In this document: one piece after another, positions 42,350 to 52,064 of the stretch | How the letters are laid out: every line of letters begins with the position of its first letter | How positions within the stretch are numbered: position 1 is the first letter of the stretch | Source of the DNA: Hemicordylus capensis | Taxonomy: Eukaryota > Chordata > Lepidosauria > Squamata > Cordylidae | Direction of reading: 5' to 3' | NCBI RefSeq assembly: GCF_027244095.1 | Contig: NC_069659.1 | Coordinates: 26,630,501 to 26,694,500 of the forward strand | DNA: 64,000 nt | Position numbers and translations under genes: made by a program | The notes under the pieces: model-generated | Seen by the model: the letters and a program-made list of their open reading frames with translations, nothing else | The model's database searches: none | Told to the model about the DNA's origin: nothing

Positions 42350-43020
42350 AATAACAACAACTATTGTAAAAAGATTGCACAGACTGACTACAAACAAAAG
42401 CATGACAAGGTAGCAGGGATGATACACTGGAACATCTGCAAAAAATGCAAGCTACCTGTAGCCAAAAATTGGTGGGACCATAAAATTGAAAAAGTTGTAG
42501 AAAATGAAGATGCAAAAATATTATGGGACTTCCGACTACAAACAGACAAACATCTGCCACCAGATATAATGGTAGTCAATATACAACACACCAGATATAA
42601 CTGTAGTCGAGAAGAAAGAAAAACAAGTCAAAATAATCAACATAGCAATACCAGGAGATAGCAGAATAGAAGAAAAAGAAATAGAAAAAAATCACCAAAT
42701 ACATAGATCTACAAATTGAAATTGAAAGGCTGTGGCAGAAAAAGACCAAAATAATCCCAGTGGTAATTGGTGCCTTAGGTGCAATTCCAAAACAACTTGA
42801 AGAGCACCTCAACACCATAGGAGCCACAGAAATCACCATCAGCTAATTACAAAAAGCAACTTTACTGGGAACAGCCTATATTCTGCGACGATATCTATAA
42901 TAACAGCAACAACATGGATAATAAAATTCAGCCATCCCAGGTCCTTGGGAAGGACTTGATGTCTGGATAAAACAAACCAGTCAATAGCACCTGTCTGACT
43001 GTGTAAACAAGAAATAATAA
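42350..43020 (+). mobile_element. R4/Dong-like LINE, C-terminal end
   Basis: Plus-strand coding reads MIHWNICKKCKLPVAKNWWD, then KVVENEDAKILWDFRLQTDK. After frame changes it reads IPGDSRIEEKE, the LWQKKT region and IPVVIGALGAIPKQLEEHL-like pieces with TLLGTA. This order is that of the C-terminal region of R4/Dong-clade LINEs known from lizards, whose endonuclease is restriction-like. Several frameshifts are present. The tail is AT-rich (AATAATAATAAAC). Confidence 0.8.
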
Positions 43021-43030
43021 TAAACAACAC

Positions 43031-44060
43031 AGGCTGAAAAGCATCTCTTCTTTGCTGCCCATATTGACAGAGCATAAATCTTCAAATGTGCTCTATGTTG
43101 TAATCTGTTGAATTCGAGTTGAGTCTTCTTCCACTTGTGCTCTAGTCATCTATCTTGCCACTTCAGCCCCCATAGTTCTTCTGTATACGAAGGGGCCAAT
43201 TTTGAAGCAGGTCAGAGAGGACACTTAGGAGCAGTCATATCCACTGTCCTGGTGAGTTTATTGTTCCAATTCTCCACCGGGGCATCAACAGGATCACCTG
43301 CAGAGCCAACAGTAAATCCCTCCAAGGCTTCTTGCAATCCTATTAGATCCAGTAACCTTCTCGAGCGGACCATTCTAATGGGCCCCTCTCCCCTGCAAAG
43401 GTGGGGTGTGACTGTGAGTCCAACCTTAACTAGATGGTGGTCTGTCTATGACAATGGGGAAATCACAGGAGTCTCCACCTACAGAACACCACCCTTATCA
43501 GAGTGAAAGTCCAGATCAAGCATGTGATCAGCAACATGTGTTGGTCCTCCTGAGACCCCTTGTCCATAGTCATCATGGCCGCTATGAATTCCTTAGCTGC
43601 CCCAGACAAATTGGTCCCAAAGTGGACATTGAAGTCCCCTAGCACCACAAGCATGGGGGACTCCAATGCCAAACCCGGGACCAAGTCCGTCAGGGACTCC
43701 ATTGGGCAGCAGGGCGAACGGTACACCAACAGAAGTCCAAGTCTATCCCTGGTCCCAAAATTTAGGTACACACATTCAATCTAGTCAGACACTTCAACAG
43801 AGATCCTAGTCAGGGACAGGTTATTTTTATAGACCACAGCCACTCCACATCCCCACCCATGTCCTTGCACCTGCTCCTCAACAGAGTACCCTGGAGGGAG
43901 AAGCTGGGACCAGACTGGGCCACCAACCTCCCCCAACCAAGTCTCTGTAATACATACCAGGTCTGCCCCTTCATCCAAAATCAAATCATTGACAGTTTCC
44001 GACTTATTCTGGACAGACCTGGCATGACAAGGTGAGAGTCTGTGGGAGGTTGGTGCTGCT
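43031..44060 (-). mobile_element. L2-like LINE, endonuclease region (5' half of the split copy)
   Basis: The minus strand encodes DEGADLVCITETWLGEVGGP, the RDRLGLLLVYRSPCCP region with LVVLGDFNVHFGT, and a downstream region. The copy continues from 41466-42117 across the SINE and R4 insertions. Confidence 0.88.
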
Positions 44061-44548
44061 CCGCAAAGTCAAAGAGCTGGCAGGACAGCCAGAAGGGGAA
44101 ACAACTAATAGATTTCTGACTTCCCTTCTCCTGTAATGACTCACTGACCTGCCAACTTTACTTCTTTTATTCCCCCACCACCATCACCGGAATAGCCGCC
44201 CCATAGTCAGTGGACATGCACACTGTATCCCCATCCCCAGACAAACCAAGACACATCTGAAACACCCAGGACCAAAATACAACAGAAGCCAAAATAATAC
44301 CTACTGGCCATCACTGTCCCCTAAGGTGACTCCCCAAAAAGGGTGACTCCCATTGTTGTCACCCCGCCAGTGGTGGGCCTGCCACCAACAAGGCAGCAGC
44401 CCTTTTATAAGCTGAGGAAGATGGCTAATCTGGGCAGATGGTCCTCAGGAACTGCTGACTCACTCCCCCTGGCCCTGATCCCGCACAGACTTACCCACCG
44501 GGCAGCAGCCATCTCTGGGAAGTCTTCCTCCATGCAAGGCTTCTGACT
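44061..44548 (-). mobile_element. Probable L2 5' non-coding region
   Basis: It directly continues the L2 copy beyond the endonuclease. GC-rich with CCACC tracts. No coding motif recognised. Assignment by position. Confidence 0.45.
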
Positions 44549-44559
44549 AATTAAATATT

Positions 44560-45362
44560 ATTTATAGTTATTTATTAATTAAATATTATTAAAATCCAGG
44601 CTAAAAAGATGGATCTTTATGACTCTCTTGAAAGCCTCTAAATATGATAAGACTCTTATCTCATGGGGAGTGTGTTCTGCAACCTAAGGGCAACAACTGA
44701 GAAGCCCCGATCCCAGGTTGACACCAGATGAACTGGTGGCACCCAAAGATGAAGCTCTTCTAATTTATCTTATTGCGTGTTGGAGATCTCAGATAACTCG
44801 AGTCTAAACCATTCAGGCCTTTAAAGGTGATAGCCAGCACTTTATACTGCATCCAGAAACGTATCAGCAGCCAATGAAATTATTTAAGAACAGGAATTAT
44901 CTGGACCCTCTGAGTTGCCCTGGAGATGCATCTGGCTGCCACATTTTGACTAACTGAGGTTTCCAAACTATGTACAGTTGCAGTAGTCTAGCCTGAAGGT
45001 TATCAGCTGATGCACCATTGTTTTGAGGTCATTCTCTTCAAGGGATGGGGGGAGCTGTCATATCAGTTGAAGCTGGTAAAAAGTGCTCCTGGCCATAGCC
45101 TCAACCTGAGACACCAGGATGAGACCAGGGTCCAAAAACACTCCAAAACTATGTATCTGTGTTTTCTGGGGGAGTGTGACCCTATCCAGAACAGGAGATT
45201 CTATCCCATTCTCCAAGTTATGACTGCCCCCCCAATGAGCACCTCCGTCTTGCTTGGATTCAGCTTCAATTTATTATCCCTCATTCAGCCTATAACTGCC
45301 TGTAGGCAGGCATTTAGGGAGATAATTCTATTTCCTGATAATGATGATATGGAGAGATAGAA
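44560..45362 (-). mobile_element. L2-like LINE, 3' part
   Basis: It is collinear with 36580-37360: GACTCTCTTGAAAGCC, ATTCAGGCCTTTAAAGGTGATAGCC, GATGCACCATTGTTTTGAGG, TCCGTCTTGCTTGGATTCAGC. The frame is heavily broken. Confidence 0.85.
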
Positions 45363-45689
45363 ACTTAAATGATATCCATATGGTTCTGTAGCACTCTGAC
45401 CATTATGATGTTACGCATGATACCTCTGATTATCACAAGGTATCTTCCAGAAAGTGCTTGTAGAAGCAATTTTCTCTGTTCCCCTTTCTTCCTGTCCCCC
45501 CCACTCCTCCCAGAGTAAATCAAAAGATCATTCCTGAGGATCAAGGAACCCTTGGCAAGGGATGCAGCATGGCTGGCTTCTGGAGGAGCAGGGGATTCCC
45601 AGAAACCAATTTTCTGAGAATTCCTGCCTCAGTGAGGTCACCCATGCCTCATTCCCTGCTGTTACCAAGGGTTCCTGAACCCGTGGGTG

Positions 45690-45845
45690 ATGCAGACTCA
45701 AATCCTCACTCAGGACTCTGGGCCAGTCAGTTCTTTCTCAGTCTAACCTCTATCACAGGGTTATTGGGAGGATAAACATAGCCATGTATATTGCCCTGGA
45801 CTCCTTTGAAGAAAAGCAGGATATAAATGTAAAAATAAATAAATA
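45690..45845 (+). mobile_element. tRNA-derived SINE, 3' part
   Basis: CTCTGGGCCAGTCAGTTCTT, TCACAGGGTTATTGGGAGG and AAGAAAAGCAGGATATAAATG match the SINE at 42118. Confidence 0.7.
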
Positions 45846-45849
45846 TTAT

Positions 45850-46120
45850 TTTGTGTGTGCAACTGTACCTGCGTTCATTTTAGAAGGGGACCTGGGTACA
45901 GGCCCCTCAACTGCATGATACATATGGGAAGTGTACTGCTGTACTTGTGTTCCACATGTTTGAATAATTGTACCAGTATACAGATCTGTACCTATGTACA
46001 CTGTACACTTGTATGAATGTTCAACATAATGCCTGAACCGAGCTTCTGGGAACATGCAGCAGGAACCTTTGTTCCAATGTGTATGTTCTGGAGGAGAGCT
46101 GTGTCTAAAAGCGATCATTA
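45850..46120. repeat. Unclassified dispersed repeat (see 2640-2900)
   Basis: It shares CAGATCTGTACC and GTTCAACATAA with the inverted copy at 2690-2740. Confidence 0.4.
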
Positions 46121-46215
46121 ATAGGTTAAATAAATAGTATATCTTAATTTATATTATGTAAGCTTTACATAATATAAATAAGAAGTCTTTACTACTTCTG
46201 GTAGAAAGGCAGGGC

Positions 46216-46252
46216 AGAAAGAAAGAAAGAAAGAGAAAGAAAGAGAGAGAGA
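46216..46252 (+). repeat. (GAAA)n microsatellite
   Basis: GAAAGAAAGAAAGAAAGAGAAAG purine run. Confidence 0.9.
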
Positions 46253-46519
46253 TTTGGAAACTTTTGATTTCCAAAATGAATTCAATATTACCTTTCTAGT
46301 AAACAAAAAGAAGATAAGGCACCAGTCAAATCATGAAGAGTAGAGGAAATCTCAAAAGTGCATGAGGATAAATCTATTAGGGCTGACATTTCCATCCAAA
46401 ATACCCTTCTTCTGGGTAACCAAGTCAGTGTAGTCAAAATAAACAATCTGAAACAATGAGGTCATTCACACAATCAAAACCTGTGTTCTTCCTGGGTTTT
46501 GGAGCTGTCTGTGCTCCCA

Positions 46520-46835
46520 GGTAGGGCTGAGCAACATCCGTCTGAAACCCTGGGAGGCTACTGCCAGTCAGAGTAGATGACATTAAGTCAGATGGACCTA
46601 TGGTGTGAGCTGATCGAAGTCAGCCTCCTACTGTATGCTCATTTACATGTAGCTCTGAGACACTGTACATGCTTTGCTAGCAGAGTCTCAGGTTTAGTTC
46701 AGTCCTTTGCATTTGGAAAAGATTCCATTGTAGAACTATATAGAGCTGCTTCCACTCAGTGTAGACACTTCTGAACTAGATGAACCAATGGTCTGACTCA
46801 GAATAAGGCAGCATCCTATGCTTTGAATTCTAGCT
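46520..46835 (+). mobile_element. Two tRNA-derived SINE pieces in tandem
   Basis: GAAACCCTGGGAGGCTACTG and GCCAGTCAGAGTAGATGAC form the first piece. The second runs from ACATGCTTTGCTAGCAGAG to GGTCTGACTCAGAATAAGGC. Both match the SINE at 11306. Confidence 0.7.
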
Positions 46836-46839
46836 AGAT

Positions 46840-47360
46840 AAGGTTGCAACAGGAACTCACCTGATGATGGAGAAGCAAACCATTCTGCTCTAATCTGGAG
46901 TCATGTTGCTTCATCAAAATTTCTTTTTTTTTAATTGTTAGATTTATAACAATAAAAACAATTTATAACAGGCGGTTTCACAACAGATAAAGGACATCAG
47001 CAAACAACAACAACAACTATTAACTGAAAAAAGAGAAGGCAGATTTATCGCTGGCTAGTGGATATAAAAAGCAAAAGCATTGTGTTATTTTGTAAAGACA
47101 GTACACTTCTGGTTATTAGAAGCTGGAGACCACTGGTGGGATAGTCTATCTCTGTATTGACCCACTTGTGATCCTCCTTGAGGTTGGCCACTTCTCTGTA
47201 GCAACAACTATACTAGGTGTTCCTTTGCTCCTTTCCCAGCAACACTTATGGCATATTGTATCCTTAATGTGAAACTCTGAGAAATAAGGCATGACCACTA
47301 TTTGAATACCTGCATTGCATATGTTTCTTGGGCTATTACAGTCTTTGTTATCTTTATCAG
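46840..47360. other. VMO1 gene B intron 2, 3' end
   Basis: No repeat recognised apart from short A/T runs. It ends with the pyrimidine tract TTATCTTTATCAG before exon 3. Confidence 0.55.
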
Positions 47361-47655
47361 GTGGGGAAGCTGGACAGGGATTCAATATTGTCCCAAGGGC
47401 AACCTGATTTCCTTTTCTCTGAGAGTGGAAGGCCGTCAAGGGAAAGGTGACGATACAGCAGCCAACAACATCCAGTTCACTTGTGATGATGGGATTGGTC
47501 TGATGGGCAACGGACTTGGTTGGGGCAGTTTTGGTCCATGGAGTCACTGGTGCTTTTCTGGTTAGATGTGTGGGATCCAGACAAGAATAGAGGGTTCTCA
47601 AGGCAAGGGTGATGACACGGCACTTAATGATGTGAAGTTTTTCTGCTGTAGCTGA
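47361..47655 (+). pseudogene. VMO1: VMO1 gene B, exon 3 with in-frame stop
   Basis: From 47362 the frame reads [18 protein letters not shown] to SHWCFSG, then TAG, then [20 protein letters not shown] and NDVKFFCCS before TGA at 47653. The residue in gene A at the TAG position is Phe (FICG). Confidence 0.9.
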
Positions 47656-47659
47656 ACCA

Positions 47660-48095
47660 TTTGTCTGGTGGCAACTCAGGAGCAGGCCTTCTCTTTAGTA
47701 GCTCCTGGGTTCTGGCATGCACTCCCTCTAGCCATTCATGTTTCAACTTCTTTACTCGCCTTTAAAAGAGCCCTCAAGACTCTTAAAAATTTGTTGGTTT
47801 TAATTTTGTGATTGATTTTAAATTGTTAAATTGTTTTAACTTTTTATATGTATTTTAATTGTTTTATGTTAAACACCCAGAGATGCAGGTTTGGGCGGTA
47901 TATAAATGTGGTAAATAAAAATAAATATAATGAAAAAGACATCTTTTTTAGCTTGGCTTTTAGTAAACTGTGAATGTTTTAAATTATTGCTTTAATGTTT
48001 ATTTTATTTTGCCTTTAATGTATTTACTTTTGTTAACCAGAGTCTTCAGAGTCAGGCGGAATATAAATCAAACAAACAAACAAGCAAAATAAAAT
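47660..48095 (+). mobile_element. L2 3' end pieces inserted in the 3' UTR of gene B
   Basis: GGCATGCACTCCCT, TCGCCTTTAAAAGAGCCCTC and GGGCGGTATATAAATG form one L2 3' end. A second lies at 47940-48085 (GTCTTCAGAGTCAGGCGG, ATATAAATCAAACAAAC). Without them the UTR aligns with that of gene A. Confidence 0.8.
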
Positions 48096-48151
48096 ATGTC
48101 TTTTCCTTTCATGCAGCACAGCTGGATTTTCTAGACATGAATCTTAACCAC

Positions 48152-48157
48152 AATAAA
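48152..48157 (+). terminator. Polyadenylation signal of VMO1 gene B
   Basis: AATAAA in CACAATAAAATCTTGAACTG, collinear with ATTAAA after gene A. The preceding GCAGCACAGCTGGATTTTCT also aligns with the 3' UTR of gene A. Confidence 0.75.
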
Positions 48158-48179
48158 ATCTTGAACTGAGGATCTTGGG

Positions 48180-48180
<1 letters not shown>

Positions 48181-48211
<31 letters not shown>

Positions 48212-48214
48212 GCA
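48181..48214 (+). repeat. (TG)n microsatellite
   Basis: GTGTGTTTGTGTGTGTGTGTGTG run. Confidence 0.9.
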
Positions 48215-48464
48215 CGCGTGCGTAAACTCTAAATTCCTTAATTCTGAATATAACATTTTTGGGTGGGTTAAAGGAAGAACAATACGGCATAACCATGTAG
48301 GACTTGATAAACAAAGAAAGAGACATTTTCATGTGTCATGCTTTCCATCATTTATGCTGACACAAAGATCTTATCCAGCACTATCACTGGCATTTTCCAC
48401 ACAGAGCTGAAATAAAATTGGCAGTTTCAGATTTAGGAATTCAGATTCAGAAATGTTGAGGATG

Positions 48465-48465
48465 A

Positions 48466-48508
<43 letters not shown>

Positions 48509-48735
48509 TTGATTTCTATACCGCCCTTCCAAAAATGGCTCAGGGCAGTTTACACAGAGAAATAATAAATAAATAAGATGGATTCCTGTCCTCAAAGGGC
48601 TCACAATCTAAAAGGAACATGACACCAGTAACAGTCACTGGAGGTACTGTGCTGGGGGTGGGTAGGGCCAGTTACTCTCCCCCTGCTAAATAAAGAGAAT
48701 CACCACATTAAAAGGTGCCTCTTTGCCAAGTCAGC
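48465..48735 (-). mobile_element. (ATT)n run and L2-type non-autonomous 3' end
   Basis: An (ATT)n tract at 48465-48507 is followed by TTTCTATACCGCCCTTCC, AATGGCTCAGGGCAGTTTAC and CCTCAAAGGGCTCACAATC. This is an L2-like tail joined to a unique body (CCAGTTACTCTCCCCCTGC). Confidence 0.65.
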
Positions 48736-48870
48736 AGGGGTTAATAACAGAGTCCTTTCGTTCAGTCAGCACAGTGGCTGGGAAAGGCAGGACCCTACAT
48801 ATGAGATCATCCGGCATTCTGTGCGTGTGTCCATGTGTCCCCTCGCATCAACTTTGCAATGCCTGGGCCA

Positions 48871-49345
48871 ATATAAACCAAATTGGGTACAGTTGTAGGG
48901 ACACATAGGAGCACCTCAATGGCATAGTTTGTGATGAAGTCATCCACCCCAATCCAAGATGGTGGATGCTTAAACTTTTGAGGTGCAAATGGGCTAACTA
49001 GTGAACCCCTTAACTAAATTGAACCAAATTTACGACAGCTGTAGGGACACATAGGGAAACCTCAATGGCATGGTGTGTGATGATTTCATCCACTCCAATT
49101 CAAGATGGCAGCCGCATGAACATCTGAGGCACAAGTGGGCTAATCTGAGGACTGTCTAACTGATTTGAACCAAATTTGGAACAACTGTAGTGAGTGACAC
49201 ACAGGGACACCTTGATGGTGCAGTTCGTAATGATGACATCCACCCCAATCCAAGATGGCGGACACACGGACATTTGAACTGCAAGAGATCTAACTTGTGG
49301 ACTTTGATTTGCACCACATTTAGTCCAGATGTAGAGACAGTAAAA
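48871..49345 (+). repeat. Tandem repeat, ~146 bp unit, three copies plus a part
   Basis: GTAGGGACACATAGG anchors fall at 48895, 49041, 49187 (GTAGTGAGTGACACACAGGG) and 49331. Each unit carries CCTCAATGGCAT, a GATGA/CATCCA(C)CCCAAT segment and CAAGATGG. It is moderately diverged and non-coding. Confidence 0.85.
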
Positions 49346-50950
49346 GGAAAGTAGGCTGATTAGTTCTTACTAGAACAACTTGATTTATATCAAATGTTGA
49401 GCATAATAACTGAGTCGTTTAGTTCAAAGACCAGATTTTCTGAGAGATCCAGTACCAATCTGATTGGTGTATCATGTTAGACTTTCTTCAAGAATATTTA
49501 TTCCAGGGACATCCTTAGAAACATTTCCTATTTTTACTTGACTAATTGAAATTGAAATATAGCCTTTCACATACTAAATAGCATTTGGGGTGCAAATGTT
49601 TTTATTTTAGATATGCATACCAAATATAGATTAGCAGCTGACACAGAGGCCACATTCTTATGTAACATGAAACTGGAGGTTGCTGAACCTGTGGTTAATT
49701 TGTCTAACCGTGAATCGTATTGCAGAACCACGGTTGGGTGTACCTCTACAATATGATTCATGGTAAATAAAATAAAGGTTGCCCCCTCCTTCCTCCTTGG
49801 CTGATGAGGCCACATCTCAGCCAACTGCATGCTGCTCTCATCGCCAGACTGCAGGCAGTGCACCATCATCAAAGCGGCTGCCATTGGCCACAATCTGCAG
49901 GTGGGGGGCCATTCCAGCTTTGCTGGCTGGCTTTGTCAGGGCCATGACAGTTTAACCCCTTCCTCACTGTACTCACTTGCTATAAAATTGCAGCAGCACA
50001 TTGATGTGTGCACAAAATCTTAGATAGGCAGGACTGCTGAGGGGAACATCTACATGGATGGGGTTGTGGGGGGCACCCATCATGGTTGGTACTTAATTTT
50101 GGAGACTGTTTAGGCATTTAAATGGATGTGGGTGGTGTTGGAGGCAGGGATGGGTAATCCCACTTGCCATTCTCCTGGCCATAGTTGCCAAATATAACAC
50201 AAAAGGATTGTGGCTGTTGTACAGAGAGGAAGATCCCTGCGTCCCCCTAGCAGGGTCCTCTTTTGGCCATTCTTGGGGGAAGGTGGATTGCTTTTACAAG
50301 TCTGCAAAAGTGGGACTTTCTGCCCCCCTTCTTCTAACCCACCTGCAAGATTGGGGTGTTCCACTCGCTCCCTGCCTTGAGGGAAGACTATGGATGCACT
50401 TTGCTTAAGAATCTATGTCTGCTGGGCACCTGTCTCCCCCCACCCCGGCAATTCACTCCACTCTTTCTGAGATGGGGTTGGGGGATGTTTTGATTCTCAT
50501 GGGGCTGCTGATGAGAAGTCTTGCTTGAACCCTTGGGCACAAACTGCAGCTGTCTGAAGGTGGCCAGCTTGAGCCCTGCTACATGTGCTCCCTTCCACAC
50601 CCCGGAATGTTCCCTGTGCTTCCATGACCGCTAACCCACTACTTGATCAGGGGGAGTGGCAAAGTCGCATTAGACCCCTTGCCACGGCGGCAGAGCCTTC
50701 TATGTTATCCTGCGGGTTTTGACCCTATGATCCATGAATTGACAAAACTCCTGGTTCACTTCAAGCAAGCAAGTTCTCTATGCCCCATGGGCCCGCAGTG
50801 CTGTCTATTCTGAACACTGTGAGTGGAGGGGTGGGGGTGGGGGGGACATATCCTCATCAACTGCATCCATGCACCTAAAGCACACATCATCATCATCATC
50901 ACTGGCCTGGTCATAAGGGGACACTTAGCATTTGCATTGGGAAAGAAATA
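49346..50950. other. Unassigned DNA
   Basis: It contains the repeat at 49638-49770 (see 25003) and otherwise short open stretches without likeness. It may be the non-coding flank of the Harbinger-like element that follows. Confidence 0.45.
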
Positions 50951-50979
50951 CACATGTGTATTGCAGACAGCAACAAATT

Positions 50980-51150
50980 TAATTAATTAATTAATTGACT
51001 AATTCATTAATTTATCAGATTTGCACACCACCTCAAGCCTTCATCTCTGGACAGTTAACAATAGCATAAATTAAGTTAAAAACATGTACAAAAAACAATT
51101 TAACAATTTAAAAATAATCCAGAGATTAAAACCTAAAAAGAAAAATCAAT
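50980..51150 (-). mobile_element. L2 3' tail fragment
   Basis: (AATT)n start, then TTTGCACACCACCTCAAGCC and ACAGTTAACAATAGC, a reversed L2 3' end. Confidence 0.6.
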
Positions 51151-51159
51151 AAACTGGCA

Positions 51160-52060
51160 GCCTTTAAATTGGTGCAGCAGAGACAGGTGTTGCTGTAGCT
51201 GTGGCCAATGACACTGTGCTACCATCACTGTGTTTAAGAGCAGCACGCCTTACCAATGCCCGTGCCTCCCTGCTGCCATCAACAAACCTCTGGAGTGGGT
51301 CCATGGGCTCCGCGGGGTCTTTACCAGGCACCTGTCTGCCACCGCTCTTGCCCTCTACATGTACTGGCAGATCCATGTGGTCCTCTAGCAGGCCATCTCC
51401 CCTAGAGTTGCGTTTGTTGTGCAGGATGCAACAAGCCACAATCACCTTGGCACAAGATCTTCCTCCACATCCAGCAAGGTGTAGAAGCTCTGCCACCAGG
51501 CCTTCAGCCTCCCGAATGCCTGTTTGACCACGATTCTCTTGCTGCGCTGCCTGAAATTAAAGTTCCTCTCTAAGGCCTCCCTGGGTGCACAATATGGGGT
51601 GACCAGCAACTCCTGAAACTGTATCCCAGCCCCACCCATTGCCCCCCCCCACCAACCTCCACAGATGCAATGTTCACCCAGGTCCGGGAATGCAGTTTTG
51701 AGGTGAGGCGAGCAGTCCAGAAGACTGCTGTGTCATGACTTCTGCCCAAAATCTCCATGTGTGTGCCATCTATACACCACTGATGCCCGTGAGCCCCTTC
51801 TGCAGGAATCCTGACATCACCTCCTGCAGATTGCCCATGCCAATCACATCCTCAAGGAACATTTCAACCAGCAGCTTGACCACTTCCTTGACTATCCTGG
51901 AGACCATCAATGTGCCAACCACAATCAAGTTGTTCAGTGCCAGGTAGTTGCTGTTGGAGGTCAGCTTGTAAATCGTTATGGTGAACCACTTGTACGCTGG
52001 CACCATGCTGCACATTACTGTATCCTGCTGGCGGAGCACAGGCTCCATCTAGCTAGTGAG
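51160..52060 (-). pseudogene. Harbinger-like transposase relic
   Basis: The minus strand has, in order: ITIYKLTSNSNYLALNNLIV, GMGNLQEVMSGFLQKGL, VYRWHTHGDFGQKS (the GxxDGTH-like box, decayed), then EALERNFNFRQRSKRIVVKQ and AFGRLKAWWQSFYTLLDVEE, then VIVACCILHNKRNSRGD. This order matches PIF/Harbinger DDE transposases; the (Q/E)AFGRLK(A/G)(R/W)W box and ACC(V/I)LHN end are diagnostic. The reading frame changes several times. The target-site and terminal repeats were not found. The companion Myb-like protein is not visible. Confidence 0.82.
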
Positions 52061-52064
52061 AAAT

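Larger units (their letters stand above)
40005..48165 (+). pseudogene. VMO1: VMO1-like gene B, probably inactivated
   Basis: This is a tandem paralogue of gene A with the same three-exon plan and intron phases. The protein starts MDLSIRAVSFILSCCLCIVE (signal peptide) and continues with NGGPWCTWGSVQMCPSGHAHGF. Exon 2 gives [15 protein letters not shown], and exon 3 gives [13 protein letters not shown] and [15 protein letters not shown]. An in-frame TAG at 47563-47565 (codon 156 of 186) precedes the last 29 residues, which remain well preserved ([14 protein letters not shown]). Stopping there would lose three of eight family cysteines. An extra Cys replaces the usual Gly/Asp in GGPWCTW. Everything else is intact, so the stop may be recent, allelic or a sequencing error. 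Confidence 0.85.

Noticed and set aside
47563-47565. Programmed stop read-through or selenocysteine at the TAG of VMO1 gene B
   Set aside because: Selenocysteine needs TGA, and nothing near the stop (no SECIS-like or read-through context I can show) supports it; a plain nonsense change is simpler.
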